64,000 nt of DNA from Salsuginibacillus kocurii DSM 18087 (GCF_000377705.1 NZ_KB898626.1:236627-300626); one strand, 5' to 3'. Positions 35,239-45,388 are shown, counted from the stretch's first letter. The notes: generated by a model from the letters alone, not told the origin. Program-made: numbers and translations.

Positions 35239-36528
35239 CTATTGAGTAGCAAGTGCAAATAATGCTTCTTTTAAAGCAATAACCCCATCAGTTGCATCAC
35301 TTAATGTAGTAAACTCTTCTGGGGAATGGCTTTTTCCAGCAATGCTCGGGACAAAAATCATGCCAGCAGGAACGTATTTGCCAAGCGTCATCGCATCATG
35401 TGCTGCCCCGCTTGCAATCGGCTGCCATTTAAGTCCTTGCTTCTCGGCTCCATTTTGAATCATTGCTTGAATAGTTGCCGGGACCTGCACCGGGTCCACC
35501 ATTAACTGGGTTTCCCATTTCAATTCAAGCTTGCGCTCCGTTGCAATTTGTTCAGCTCTTGCTTTTGCCTGGGCAACGATTTGCTCTCGTGCTTCTTTAT
35601 CTACGTCTCTAATATCTATTACAGCGTTCACTTCGCCTGCGATGACATTTGCTCCATTTGGAATAACGTCTAACTTCCCAATTGTGGCTACTCCTTCTTC
35701 ACTAACATGTGGTGGCATGCTTTCAAGTGCAACAAGAAGCTCGCCCATCGCAGCGAGAGCATCTTTTCGAGTTTTCATGGGTGTATTCCCAGCATGGTCC
35801 GTTTCCCCGATAAATGTACAACTATGCCAGGAAGGACCAGCGATTCCATGCACTACCCCGACGGTCGCTCCAGTTTCTTCAAGCTGCGTCCCTTGTTCAA
35901 TATGTACTTCAAGAAAGGAATGGATCGCAGATGGAGCTACAATGCTTTCTGATAAACGATCCAGGGAAAGGCCGCGCTGAGCCATGGCCTCTTCCATACC
36001 TATATTCTCTTCATCTACGCTGTTGGCCACTTCTTCTGCAGTTACTTCGCCCATCATGGCCCGGCTTCCAAATAAGCCGTTGCCAAATCTTGAGCCTTCT
36101 TCATCTACAAAGACGACAAGCTCGACCGGACGTTTAAGTTTATCCTTCTCATTGGCTAAAGCTTGCACAGCAAGCAATGAACTCACACATCCGAGCGCCC
36201 CGTCAAAAGCCCCCCCGTCTGGAACTGTATCCAAATGAGAACCTGTCATCACTACAGGAGCATCTAAGTCCCCTGCTTCTAAGCGAGCTCTAATATTGCC
36301 GGCGCTATCTTCTGTAACCTGAAGTCCTGTTTCTAGTAACCAGCGTTTAAATATCGCTTTAACTTCTGCTTCTTCTAAACTATAAACATACCGAGAAATT
36401 CCACCATTTTCTGTTCTTCCTACTTCCGCTAAAATTGAAAGGTATTCAGCTAGTTTTTCTGGATCAATTTCCGTATCTTGTCTAGCCTGCTCTACTGTTT
36501 CTAACAAACGTTCTCTTGAAAATACCAC
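35239..36528 (-). CDS. M20-family Zn amidohydrolase (N-carbamoyl-amino-acid / allantoate type)
   Basis: A 429-residue dinuclear metallo-hydrolase. Metal ligands lie in GSHLDTVPDGGAFDG (His, Asp), VDEEGSRFGNGLFGSRAM (Glu) and LEVHIEQG (His); GAAHDAMTLG supplies the last His. This is the hydantoinase/carbamoylase subgroup that includes N-carbamoyl-L-amino acid hydrolase, allantoate amidohydrolase and beta-ureidopropionase; the sequence alone does not separate these. The start is a GTG with GGTGAGG upstream. There are no purine- or hydantoin-degradation neighbours. It may be co-transcribed with nos. Confidence 0.85.
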   Translation of the reverse strand: MVFSRERLLETVEQARQDTEIDPEKLAEYLSILAEVGRTENGGISRYVYSLEEAEVKAIFKRWLLETGLQVTEDSAGNIRARLEAGDLDAPVVMTGSHLDTVPDGGAFDGALGCVSSLLAVQALANEKDKLKRPVELVVFVDEEGSRFGNGLFGSRAMMGEVTAEEVANSVDEENIGMEEAMAQRGLSLDRLSESIVAPSAIHSFLEVHIEQGTQLEETGATVGVVHGIAGPSWHSCTFIGETDHAGNTPMKTRKDALAAMGELLVALESMPPHVSEEGVATIGKLDVIPNGANVIAGEVNAVIDIRDVDKEAREQIVAQAKARAEQIATERKLELKWETQLMVDPVQVPATIQAMIQNGAEKQGLKWQPIASGAAHDAMTLGKYVPAGMIFVPSIAGKSHSPEEFTTLSDATDGVIALKEALFALATQ

Positions 36529-36614
36529 CTATTCCTCACCCCTATTCAAGAATATCAACCGCTGCCTTACGCTTTTTTCTGTTTCGAATTTCTTTTCTGT
36601 ACTCGAAAGCCGAT

Positions 36615-36986
36615 TTAAGCCTTTATTACTGCAAAAACTAAAAGAAGCCATCCAGCGATAAAAGCAAGCCCGCCGATCGGCGTAATTGCTCCTAACCAAG
36701 TTTGGCCGGTAAGAGCCATCGTGTACAAACTTCCCGAAAAGAATAGAATGCCAACAAACATCACCCAGCCTGCCCACGTTAATAAACCCGATGAGCCAGC
36801 AAATGCTGCAACCAGGCCAATCAAGATGATGCCAAGTGCATGGAACATGTGATATTGGACACCAGTTTGATAATTTTCAAGCATCCGATCACTTATTCTC
36901 CCTTCCAAGCCATGGGCCCCAAAAGCTCCAATCGCTACAACAATTCCGGCGTTGATAGCCCCAAGAATAATAAGAACCTTCCACAT
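36615..36986 (-). CDS. ywdK: DUF423 membrane protein YwdK
   Basis: A 123-residue protein with four hydrophobic segments and the family block GAFGAHGLEGR near residue 21 and YHMFHALGI. DUF423 proteins are small integral membrane proteins of unknown function. The ATG at 36986 has AAAGGAAG upstream; a frame starting at 37028 does not. It follows ywdI as in B. subtilis. Confidence 0.87.
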   Translation of the reverse strand: MWKVLIILGAINAGIVVAIGAFGAHGLEGRISDRMLENYQTGVQYHMFHALGIILIGLVAAFAGSSGLLTWAGWVMFVGILFFSGSLYTMALTGQTWLGAITPIGGLAFIAGWLLLVFAVIKA

Positions 36987-37084
36987 CGTACATCTTCCTT
37001 TCTCTGAGGGATAAACTCTACCTTCCATTTTTTAATTAAACGATTTGCCTCTTTAGCCCCTGATCCTCTACCTATGCGCTTCTT

Positions 37085-37372
37085 TTAAAAATCAAGCAAG
37101 TTTCCATCATTCGATGGTTTGCTTGAATGACCAGGACTAGCTGAAACTTGCGAAGTTGAAACTGTAGAAACAGGCGTATGAGCAACTGGCTGCTTGTCTA
37201 CATAGGCCTCTTCCTTCTTGATTTCATTAGTTTGGAAAAGTTCGCAATAAGCAGCTAACGCCGTCGTGTGCCGTTGAATGCCAGTTTCGTCGTTCACACT
37301 AATCGCTTGTTTTAAATGATTCAGTTCTGCCTGCATTTTTTCTGCTACCGTATTTGCAGATATATTCAACAC
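37085..37372 (-). CDS. ywdI: YwdI family protein
   Basis: A 95-residue protein: a helical N-terminal half (TVAEKMQAELNHLKQAIS, KRHT-like) and a low-complexity Ser/Thr/Pro-rich tail ending DGNLLDF. This matches YwdI (DUF5327), small bacillar proteins of unknown role. In B. subtilis it lies near ywdK and ung; here ung is 17 kb away. AAAGGAT-like site precedes the ATG. Confidence 0.78.
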   Translation of the reverse strand: MLNISANTVAEKMQAELNHLKQAISVNDETGIQRHTTALAAYCELFQTNEIKKEEAYVDKQPVAHTPVSTVSTSQVSASPGHSSKPSNDGNLLDF

Positions 37373-37523
37373 TATCCTATCCTTTCTTGTGACAAGTCAT
37401 TGCCATGATTTTAACATAGAGAGAGTGGTCATCGTTTGAACAACAGCCGACAATTCCCCCACTATTCATGTTTCCAGTGCTCATGCTACAATTTCTAAGA
37501 TATTAGTAAAGGAGGTACATTGT

Positions 37524-37991
37524 ATGAAAGTATGGCTAGCAGGCCTTGTTCTAGGCACCTTTGTCGTAAGCGGCTGTGCCGACAATGAGGAAACACAAGA
37601 ACCACCAGTACCGTCAGAAGGTTATTCCTTGTTACAAATTCAAGGTGCAGATGAAGACGGGCATGTCGGTACTGATGAGTTCTGGCACACTGAGGATGAA
37701 GAAACAATTGCAGAGATACAGGACACACTACGCTCTGTCCCTGTAGTAGAAGCAGATACAGAAGACCTCGAACCGTATACTGATCAATTAGGCACCCAAG
37801 GGCATTATTATCTCGTATTTGCCGATGACCTTGCCCAAGAAACAGCTTATTATACTACCATGCATGAAGATGGCACATTTTTGTTTGCTGACCCCGAAAT
37901 AGATGACGGAGAACGCTTTATTTATATGTCTCAGCCTGAACATGCAGATACCTATGAACAAATTATCGAAGACCTAGAGCTCTCGTTTTAA
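37524..37991 (+). CDS. Putative acidic lipoprotein
   Basis: A 155-residue protein with a lipoprotein signal: hydrophobic residues 4-14 and lipobox VVSGC (Cys18). The mature part is strongly acidic, full of Asp and Glu, with no domain that I recognise. AAAGGAGG precedes the ATG. A -10-like TACAAT lies near 37486. It is probably anchored outside the membrane. Its acidity is typical of salt-adapted exported proteins. Confidence 0.75.
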   Translation: MKVWLAGLVLGTFVVSGCADNEETQEPPVPSEGYSLLQIQGADEDGHVGTDEFWHTEDEETIAEIQDTLRSVPVVEADTEDLEPYTDQLGTQGHYYLVFADDLAQETAYYTTMHEDGTFLFADPEIDDGERFIYMSQPEHADTYEQIIEDLELSF

Positions 37992-38080
37992 TAAACCCCT
38001 TTATCATATGTAGGCGGCCTCCGTGCTATAATGAGGTATGGATACACGAAATAACGTGTGAGCTAAAGGAGGTTAGCCAC

Positions 38081-38848
38081 TTGGTACAGTCGGTGGACCG
38101 AGCATTAACAATCGTTAAACTCGTTAGTCAAAAGAAAGACGGATACGGCGTGACCGAATTAGCAGAAATGCTTGATTTAAATAAAAGTTCTATTTTTCGA
38201 ATTGTTGCTACTCTTATCGAGCATGGCTTCATTGAACAAGACCTTGAAACCAAAAAATATCGCCTCGGCTATCAATACTTGGAACTCAGCTCAAAGCTTC
38301 TTGATTCAATTGATATTCGTAAAGAAGCAACTCCATTTTTAAAAGAACTTGAAGAGCTGTCTAATGAGGTGGTCCATCTTGTTATTTATTCACAAAAACA
38401 AGCGATTTATATTGAAAAGTTAGAAGGAAATGAAACGCTTCGGATGCATTCGCGGGTTGGAGAACGAGCGCCTCTTCATTGTACAAGCGCTGGAAAAACT
38501 ATATTAGCATTTTTGCCTGAGGAGGAAGCCCGCACTCTTATTAAGCAACAGCCCCTTCCTGCACATACGGCGCACACCATTACTGAACCAACTGCCCTGT
38601 TTGAAAACATCAAACAGATTAAGCACCAGGGCTATGGAGTAGAAAAAGAAGAAAATGAGGCCGGCATTAATTGTATTGCCACCCCACTTTTCAATTATAA
38701 TGGGAATATTGCTGGTGCTATTAGTATTTCCGGACCATCCATCCGCATGAATGATGAACGGCTGCAGCACTTAAAAGAGCCGTTATTGCAAGTAGGCAAA
38801 CAAGTCTCTAGACGATTAGGGTATTCGGCCGAAAGTCTTTCCCACTAA
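38081..38848 (+). CDS. IclR-family transcriptional regulator
   Basis: A 255-residue regulator with an N-terminal winged helix (GYGVTELAEMLDLNKSSIFR, about residues 25-44) and an IclR effector domain with HSRVGERAPLHCTSAGKTIL and the late Cys in INCIATPLF. IclR proteins control use of aromatic or small organic acids. The start is a TTG at 38081 with AAAGGAGG upstream and a TATAAT box near 38028. No obvious target operon adjoins it; malate synthase G is 2 kb away. Confidence 0.88.
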   Translation: MVQSVDRALTIVKLVSQKKDGYGVTELAEMLDLNKSSIFRIVATLIEHGFIEQDLETKKYRLGYQYLELSSKLLDSIDIRKEATPFLKELEELSNEVVHLVIYSQKQAIYIEKLEGNETLRMHSRVGERAPLHCTSAGKTILAFLPEEEARTLIKQQPLPAHTAHTITEPTALFENIKQIKHQGYGVEKEENEAGINCIATPLFNYNGNIAGAISISGPSIRMNDERLQHLKEPLLQVGKQVSRRLGYSAESLSH

Positions 38849-38960
38849 ATCAGCTGTCAGCGGGGAAAACGGCTGCCTAGATGGGGAACTCTTTTTCTTG
38901 CACCTACTGTAGAACTTCCGTAAACAAATCAGATCACCTGAATCATAGGGAATTCAAAAG

Positions 38961-38986
38961 TAATGCTCAACCTTGGGCATTATTTT
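38961..38986 (+). terminator. Terminator after the iclR-type gene
   Basis: TAATGCTCAA pairs with TTGGGCATTA (one U-G), then TTTTATC. The loop is small, so the inner pairs are probably open. Confidence 0.6.
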
Positions 38987-39064
38987 ATCTAATGGAGGCC
39001 CAATTATAGCAATGACCCCAACCTCCGGCCTCGTCCAGCTTCCCTTCAGAACAGATTAGGCACT

Positions 39065-39114
39065 AAAAAAGGGCAACCACTACTACACGTATACCATGTA
39101 ATAGTGACTGCCCC
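39065..39114 (-). terminator. Terminator downstream of the DUF2512 gene
   Basis: GGGCA..CACTA pairs with TAGTG..TGCCC on the minus strand, followed by six T. Confidence 0.78.
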
Positions 39115-39193
39115 TACTTTAGAAGTCCCCTCTTTAGGTCACTTCTTCATTTATCTTCTGTCCAGACAATGGACGTATTCGTTTCAGTTTCAT

Positions 39194-39580
39194 TTATGCT
39201 GGGCTTAATTTTCTGCGATTTCTTCTGCGGTCATCTCGTAGTACATTTCTCATTAAATAAATGTGGTACGGATATTCGATTAGCCCGAGCACAATAGCTG
39301 ATACTACTGAACCGAGAACAAGCTCCATACTGTTTGTTCCAAGCCATGCACCGAGAACCCAGATCACTAGGAAAGAGGCTACTACATCCCCCAGCGATGC
39401 TGTCATATTTTGTAGGCGCGGCATTACATACACATCACCTATATAAGCTAGCGCTGTTAAAACCGCACCGACCAAGACCGCACTCTCAAAGCCGAGTACG
39501 TTAAAAATAGGATCCATCACAATCCATATCACAGCTGTAATCGCTACAAACTTTATGATGGCGGCCAAAAAGTGATTCAT
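39194..39580 (-). CDS. DUF2512 (YndM-like) membrane protein
   Basis: A 128-residue protein with four hydrophobic segments. The motif IGDVYVMPRLQN after the second segment, and a third segment SFLVIWVLGAWLG, fit the DUF2512/YndM family of small bacillar membrane proteins of unknown function. The basic tail (RRRNRRK) is cytoplasmic by the positive-inside rule. The ATG at 39580 follows AAAGGAGAGG; the frame from 39601 has no site. Confidence 0.78.
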   Translation of the reverse strand: MNHFLAAIIKFVAITAVIWIVMDPIFNVLGFESAVLVGAVLTALAYIGDVYVMPRLQNMTASLGDVVASFLVIWVLGAWLGTNSMELVLGSVVSAIVLGLIEYPYHIYLMRNVLRDDRRRNRRKLSPA

Positions 39581-40090
39581 GTTACCTCTCCTTTCACTCA
39601 TTCTTTGTCTTCCGCTAGATGCCTTCTCTTCAAAGGGTCAGTCTTCCATAGGCTTCTCTGCACAGATGTCTTTTTACACCATGGCACGGACTAACAAAAT
39701 TCTACTGAGAAAGGAGTTGATTGCCATTACACTCGGCATAAAATCAAGCAATGAGTAAAGATTCTTTATCCTCTCCTTTTGCAATTCTTTTAAAACTATT
39801 CCATTTCCTCTTCTTTTTCAAACGTATTTCCCTATTTTGATACTAAAACGAGTAAGGAGACACTGCCGCGGCTCACTGTAAGATCATCATCCTGTTTCCT
39901 GGTGGCAGCCCCGCATATTTCGATTTTGTCGATGAGGGACTTACGAGTACTCTAAAAGCAGCCAACAACTAAAGAAGCTACCTTGCCTTTTCCTGCAAGA
40001 TAGCTTAGCTACTGCTTCATCTTTCCTTTAATATAGGCGTGGATCAGCTAATCTGTTAGACTGTTTCTAGCTCTTTAGACCTCATTTTTA
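39581..40090. other. Gene-free region before stress-protein pseudogene
   Basis: About 510 bases with no plausible gene. A weak hairpin AAGCTACCTTGC / GCAAGATAGCTT lies at about 39974-40006 and could end the pseudogene transcript; no strong T tract follows. Confidence 0.35.
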
Positions 40091-40657
40091 TCAATTACCT
40101 CTGTCTCTCATTGCATACGTAGGATACATACTCGTATTTTCAGTGTTGTACGAGGAAAACGTATTGTAAACGCTTTCTTTCTGGTTTTCATCTGCTTCTA
40201 CTAAAATAACGATATTTCCCTCTTGTAAATATTTTTCATATTCTTTTGCTTCATCTTTTGGTACGCCTGCGCCAGTCAGGGCACCGCCAAGGCCACCGCC
40301 GCCTGCACCAATAGCTCCGCCTTCAATTGCAGCGGCAAGTGGGCCTGCAGCTGCGATAGGTCCAATACCAGGAATATCTAGTATACCTAAGCCTACTGCA
40401 CCTCCGAGCAATGCACCGCTGCCTGCACCAATGCCGATCCCTTTTCCTACTGCTTTCCCACGCTCGTTGTCAGCTTTATCATCTACTTATTCAGACACAT
40501 TAACATTTGTTTTCTCTTCTAAGGCTTCGCTGTCCTCATCGTTTTTTTCAAAAATTGAAATGTCCTCTGTGGCATATCCATTCTTCTGTAAGGACTAGAT
40601 AGCATTGGCTGCATCTTCTTCATTTTGAAATACACCACCAATAATCTTTTTCTCCAT
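40091..40657 (-). pseudogene. General stress protein (YflT/DUF1269-like), broken by two stops
   Basis: A 189-codon frame runs from an ATG at 40657, with GGAGGCGTATACT upstream, to 40091. It reads MEKKIIGGVFQNEEDAANAI, then a TAG at 40595-40597, then SLQKNGYATEDISIFEKN, then a TAA at 40487-40489, then a Gly/Ala-rich glycine-zipper stretch and a C-terminal domain (EGNIVILVEADENQKESV). The layout fits general stress proteins with an N-terminal DUF1269-like part and a Gly-zipper. Both stops are in frame with no indel, so the gene is probably recently disabled. Confidence 0.75.
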
Positions 40658-40905
40658 AGTATACGCCTCCTTTTTTCATGGAATTTCTTTTCTTATTATA
40701 ATTGACCGGACAATTTTCCTAGATTTTCTTTCACCTATCATATTGCAGAACCTATTTCTAACATCCTTTTTGGTTCTGGCTACAGTCTGATTTATCCTTA
40801 AGGCCTTGTTCTTAATCATAAAAACCGGGGTGGCTGTAATTACGCACGTACGAACCGGAAAAAATGTTTTCCGAAGCTATATCTAAAATAAACTTGTCAG
40901 AACAA

Positions 40906-40934
40906 TTGAAAAAATGGATCAACCATAGTAAAAT
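40906..40934 (+). promoter_or_regulatory. glcB promoter
   Basis: TTGAAA (40906-40911) and TAAAAT (40929-40934) are 17 bp apart, 53 bp upstream of the glcB start. The preceding 40658-40905 has no gene. Confidence 0.6.
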
Positions 40935-40986
40935 AAAACAAACAAGAAACTGCGTTTCATAATAAGCAACGACGAGGAGGGCCTTT

Positions 40987-43170
40987 ATGAAAAAGTATGT
41001 AGAAGCAAGCGGACTAAAAATTGATAATGAGCTGTATAGTTTTGTTAACAACGAAGTTATTCCAGGCACAACTGTAGAGGCGAACGCATTTTGGCAGGGG
41101 TTTGCAGACATTGTTGCAGAATTAAAACCAAAAAATGAAGCGTTATTACACACCCGCAAAACTTTGCAGCAACAAATAGATCAGTGGCATACGACAAATA
41201 AAGATGCTTTTTCAACCGATGACTACAACCATTTTTTGCAACAGATCAACTACATCGAACCAGAGGTGCCAGACTTTGAGGTCACGACTGAAAATGTTGA
41301 TAAAGAAATAGCTCAACAGCCTGGCCCGCAGTTAGTAGTTCCGTTAAGCAATGCCCGTTATGTATTGAACGCTGCCAATGCGAGGTGGGGAAGTCTTTAT
41401 GACGCTCTTTACGGTACCGATGTCATTAGTGAAGACGGAGGTGCAGCAGTTACTTCCGCTTATAACCCGGAACGGGGCAAGAAAGTCATTTCTTATGCTA
41501 AACAATTTTTAGATGAGATTCTTCCTCTCGCCGATGGTTCTCATCAGGAGGCCGTTCGTTATGCCATAAAAGAGCAAGCTCTTCAAATCACTCTTGAAGA
41601 TAAAAAAGTTACTGAGCTTAAAGATCCTGCTGCTTTTATCGGCTATAGCGGAGAAGAAAGCGAGCCCGCTTCCATTCTTTTTCAAAATCATCAACTACAC
41701 ATTGAACTTCAAATCGATGAAGAGCACCCCATTGGAAAAACAGATAGCGCACGGGTGAAAGATGTCCTCATTGAATCAGCAATTACAACCATTATGGATT
41801 GCGAAGATTCTGTGGCTGCAGTGGATGCCGAAGATAAAGTAGAGGTTTACCGAAACTGGCTCGGTCTAATGAAAGGTAACCTAACCACCAGCTTTCAAAA
41901 AGGAGAAAAAAGCGTTACACGCGAGTTAAATCCAGACCGTACGTACACCTCACCTGCAGGAACATCGTTCTCACTGCCGGGGCGGTCACATATGCTGATT
42001 CGAAATGTTGGTCACTTAATGACGACACCGGCTGTGTTAGATGCCAACAGTGAAGAAGTTCCAGAAGGGATAGTGGACGCGGCTGTTACGAGCTTAATTG
42101 CAAGCCATGATCTCTTAAGAAATGGACGCTACACAAATTCGCAGGAAGGTTCTGTTTATATTGTAAAACCGAAAATGCACGGTTCAGAGGAAGTTGCTTT
42201 CTCCAACCAGCTCTTCAGTCGGGTAGAAGACTTATTACAGCTTGAACGCAATACGTTAAAAATTGGCGTGATGGATGAAGAACGCCGCACTTCCTTAAAC
42301 TTAAAAGCTTGCATTCAAGAAGTTAAAGAGCGAATCATTTTCATAAATACCGGCTTTTTGGATCGTACAGGAGATGAAATCCATACATCAATGAAGATAG
42401 GGCCAATGATCCGAAAAGGAGAAATGAAGACATCTACTTGGTTGGATGCATATGAAAAAGCAAATGTAACCAAAGGGTTGGCAAGCGGCTTACAAGGCCA
42501 CGCACAAATTGGCAAAGGAATGTGGCCCATGCCCGATCGGATGAAAGCGATGCTTGAACAAAAAATGGGTCAATTGTATGCTGGAGCGAATACAGCCTGG
42601 GTGCCTTCCCCCACAGCTGCAACCCTTCATGCCCTTCATTATCATCAGATTGATGTCGTGGAAGTACAGAATAACTTAATGAAGCAGTCAGAAGACTTAG
42701 AGAATAACATGCTTCATATTCCAGCAGCTCAGCAGCCAGACTGGAGCGAAGAAGAAATCCAACTTGAACTGGATAATAATGCACAAGGAATCCTTGGTTA
42801 CGTCGTAAGGTGGGTTGATATGGGCATTGGCTGTTCCAAAGTACCTGATATTAATGACACCGGCCTTATGGAGGACCGGGCGACACTACGTATTTCCAGC
42901 CAGCATATAGCCAATTGGTTAAAGCACGACATTTGTACAGAAGAACAAGTACTAGCGACCATGAAACGAATGGCCAAAGTTGTTGACCAACAAAATGAAG
43001 GAGCAGTTGGCTACGAACCGATGTCCTCCAATTATGAGGAGTCTATTGCCTTTCAAGCAGCCTGTGATTTAGTATTTGAAGGTACAGCACAGCCAAACGG
43101 ATATACAGAACCGATCTTGCACAAGCGCCGAATGGAAAAGAAGAATAAAGCTTCAGTCCAGCAACCCTAA
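40987..43170 (+). CDS. glcB: Malate synthase G
   Basis: A 727-residue single-chain malate synthase that condenses glyoxylate with acetyl-CoA. Length and blocks match isoform G, not the shorter [19 protein letters not shown] with acidic metal ligands, [18 protein letters not shown], and [17 protein letters not shown]. The C-terminal part has [17 protein letters not shown]. Isocitrate lyase is not nearby; glyoxylate may come from glycolate, purine or glycine metabolism. GAGGAGG precedes the ATG, and a sigma-A-like promoter lies upstream. A strong terminator follows. Confidence 0.96.
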   Translation: MKKYVEASGLKIDNELYSFVNNEVIPGTTVEANAFWQGFADIVAELKPKNEALLHTRKTLQQQIDQWHTTNKDAFSTDDYNHFLQQINYIEPEVPDFEVTTENVDKEIAQQPGPQLVVPLSNARYVLNAANARWGSLYDALYGTDVISEDGGAAVTSAYNPERGKKVISYAKQFLDEILPLADGSHQEAVRYAIKEQALQITLEDKKVTELKDPAAFIGYSGEESEPASILFQNHQLHIELQIDEEHPIGKTDSARVKDVLIESAITTIMDCEDSVAAVDAEDKVEVYRNWLGLMKGNLTTSFQKGEKSVTRELNPDRTYTSPAGTSFSLPGRSHMLIRNVGHLMTTPAVLDANSEEVPEGIVDAAVTSLIASHDLLRNGRYTNSQEGSVYIVKPKMHGSEEVAFSNQLFSRVEDLLQLERNTLKIGVMDEERRTSLNLKACIQEVKERIIFINTGFLDRTGDEIHTSMKIGPMIRKGEMKTSTWLDAYEKANVTKGLASGLQGHAQIGKGMWPMPDRMKAMLEQKMGQLYAGANTAWVPSPTAATLHALHYHQIDVVEVQNNLMKQSEDLENNMLHIPAAQQPDWSEEEIQLELDNNAQGILGYVVRWVDMGIGCSKVPDINDTGLMEDRATLRISSQHIANWLKHDICTEEQVLATMKRMAKVVDQQNEGAVGYEPMSSNYEESIAFQAACDLVFEGTAQPNGYTEPILHKRRMEKKNKASVQQP

Positions 43171-43200
43171 TTCATCTATACTCGGCTCGCCATATATAAT

Positions 43201-43244
43201 AAAAAAGTGGCTCTCGGATTCTCCTTCCGAGAGCCACTTTTTTG
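43201..43244. terminator. Bidirectional terminator between glcB and pepF
   Basis: GTGGCTCTCGGA pairs with TCCGAGAGCCAC; six A before and seven T after, so it can serve both convergent genes. Confidence 0.92.
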
Positions 43245-43252
43245 GCATTAAT

Positions 43253-45043
43253 TTATTTGCTTAACTCCATAAACTTTTCCACGTCTTGTAATAACGGCTC
43301 GGTTGCGCGCTGCCAAAATGCTTTTTGGGTAATATCTTCACCGAGATGTTTTTCGGCCAGGTCTTCTACCGTCATAGAAGCTGTATCACGCAGAAGGGCA
43401 ATATAACGTTCTTCAAAAGCTGTACCTTCTTGCTTTGCCCGTTCATAAACGGCCATACTAAACAAATAACCGAACGTGTATGGAAAATTATAAAAAGGAA
43501 CAGGTGTCATATGAAAGTGCAGCTTCGATGCCCAAAAGCGTGGGTTGTAAGAAGCTAGCTTATTGCAATAGGCTTCTTTTTGCGCTTCTACCATCCACTC
43601 ATTTAAGGTGGATGCATTAGCCCAGCCTTCCTTTCGTTTTTCATAAAATCGTTTTTCAAAAATAAAGCGGGCATGCAGATTCATGAAAAAGGCCAGACCT
43701 CGGCTAATTTTTGTATCCAACAACGCTATTTTTTCCTCGGCTGTTTCCGCTTCTGCTACTGCTGCATCGGCTACGATCTGTTCTGCAAAGGTAGAAGCCG
43801 TTTCAGCCACATTCATTGCGTAGCGTGTAGCCGCATAAGGGAGTCCTTTCATCGCGTGCTGATGGTAGGCATGACCCAGTTCATGAGCAAGTGTTTGCAC
43901 ATTGCTCGGTGTCCCGCTATACGTCATAAAAATCCGCGTTTCATCACTTATTGGAAAGGTAGTACAAAACCCTCCAGGACGTTTACCGTTTCGATTCTCT
44001 GCTTCAATCCACCGATTCTCAAAAGCCTTGGCAGCAAAATCAGCAAGTTTTGGACTTACTTCTCGGAATTGGCTGACGATTTGGTCTGCCGCTTTTTCAA
44101 ATGGAACCGTAGTATCATGCTTGGCAAGCGGAGCAGAAACATCGTGCCATTCTAATGCTTCCAGCCCCATCATTTCAGCTTTTTTGTCCATAAAAGGAAG
44201 AAGTGTAGATTTTGCATCTTCTACTGCCTCCCACATAGCTTCTAAGGTCTCTTTTTGCATTCGGTTGATCATGAGTGGTTCTTTTAATACATCATTCCAG
44301 CCTCTTTTTTTATACCAATTTAGACGAAATCCGGAAAGATGATTAAGTGTCTCAGCAAAGAGGTCTTCATGCTTCTTCCAAGCTTTATCCATCGCTTCGG
44401 AGGCAGCAATTCTTACAGAGCGATCATGACTTCCTGCTTTATTTTGAGCTTGGCCCACTGATAAATACTCTGTCTGCCCGCCTTCGGTTACTGGAATCTG
44501 TATTTGGCTTACTAAGGCATTGTACATATCACTCCAGCCATGATAACCATCTTGAGCCAAACTCTCTGCTAACTGTTCTTTATCAGGTTCCATCCGTTCA
44601 ATTGCTCGTTGACGCCGTTCTTCTAACGGAAACGTAAGACCCTGTAAGCGCTCATCTTTAAGCAACGCTTGCCACAGGTCATCAGGTAACTTTTCAAATA
44701 CTGCGTCAAGTTCACTCGCAATGGCTCCTATCTCAGTACTTACGGCTTTTAAACGTGCTTGCCACGTTTTAGCATCTGTATCCGTTATGTCATCACTTAA
44801 CAGGGCATTCACAAATGCTCTTGCTTCCGCTAACTGAGCGGTAATGTGCTGAAGCTGCAGGTAATTCTTGACCCAGGCATCAAGTTCTTTACCATCAGCA
44901 GGGAACCTCTCTTCTTCTATGTTCACATTTAATGCTTTTATTTCATTTTCTAGCTGTTCTACAAATGTTTGTAGTTCCTTTGAGCTGCTCCCACCTGAAA
45001 AAATAGAATCCAAGTCCCAACGCATCGAAACAGACGTGGCCAT
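43253..45043 (-). CDS. pepF: Oligoendopeptidase F (M3 family)
   Basis: A 596-residue zinc metallopeptidase that cuts oligopeptides in the cytoplasm. The HExxH motif is in AHELGHAYHQHAM (about residue 387) with the third Glu ligand about 25 residues on (NVAETASTF). No signal peptide. The family has several paralogues in bacilli; this one matches the PepF/M3B clade in length. GAGGAGG precedes the ATG. Confidence 0.93.
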   Translation of the reverse strand: MATSVSMRWDLDSIFSGGSSSKELQTFVEQLENEIKALNVNIEEERFPADGKELDAWVKNYLQLQHITAQLAEARAFVNALLSDDITDTDAKTWQARLKAVSTEIGAIASELDAVFEKLPDDLWQALLKDERLQGLTFPLEERRQRAIERMEPDKEQLAESLAQDGYHGWSDMYNALVSQIQIPVTEGGQTEYLSVGQAQNKAGSHDRSVRIAASEAMDKAWKKHEDLFAETLNHLSGFRLNWYKKRGWNDVLKEPLMINRMQKETLEAMWEAVEDAKSTLLPFMDKKAEMMGLEALEWHDVSAPLAKHDTTVPFEKAADQIVSQFREVSPKLADFAAKAFENRWIEAENRNGKRPGGFCTTFPISDETRIFMTYSGTPSNVQTLAHELGHAYHQHAMKGLPYAATRYAMNVAETASTFAEQIVADAAVAEAETAEEKIALLDTKISRGLAFFMNLHARFIFEKRFYEKRKEGWANASTLNEWMVEAQKEAYCNKLASYNPRFWASKLHFHMTPVPFYNFPYTFGYLFSMAVYERAKQEGTAFEERYIALLRDTASMTVEDLAEKHLGEDITQKAFWQRATEPLLQDVEKFMELSK

Positions 45044-45205
45044 AGTGAGCCTCCTCTTTTTTATTTCGCTTCCCTAACTATTTAAATGTACCATGAATAC
45101 ATGGAAGCGAAAAGGAAAATTGCAAAATTTTAAGAGAACTGTTTCAGCTAGCGTGGAAGTTTAATTCAAAACCTAGCGTAGCAAGTATTAGCGGTAGCAA
45201 AGAAA

Positions 45206-45272
45206 ACACGGCAACCTCGAACAAAGCAAAGGTAAAGCCAATGTCGCGCTTGGGCCTGTGGTGAAGGCGTCC
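45206..45272 (+). repeat. Dispersed repeat family C, copy 3
   Basis: ATGTCGCGCTTGGGCCTGTG and GTGAAGGCGTCC match the core at 23146-23178. It lies 20 bp before family B copy 4. The 382-bp gap between pepF and the BCCT gene holds only these repeats and a terminator. Confidence 0.65.
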
Positions 45273-45291
45273 GACTAGAGCGAATGCATGA

Positions 45292-45388
45292 AGGAGACTT
45301 GGCCAAGCAAAGCCTACGGCGTAGGCTGAACTTCCGTTAGATGTATACCGTTTCCTTCATCTATTTATACATTCTTACGGTATAAAAA
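45292..45388 (+). repeat. Dispersed repeat family B, copy 4
   Basis: Includes AGCCTACGGCGTAGGCTGAA (a perfect 7-bp-arm hairpin) and ends TTCTTACGGTATAAAAAAA. TATACCGT and ACGGTATA are perfect arms. Its A tract serves as the T tract of the BCCT terminator on the other strand. Confidence 0.8.

Noticed and set aside
43673-44342. Long plus-strand frames of 146-160 codons
   Set aside because: Antisense to pepF, whose motifs are intact; composition is unlike a real protein.
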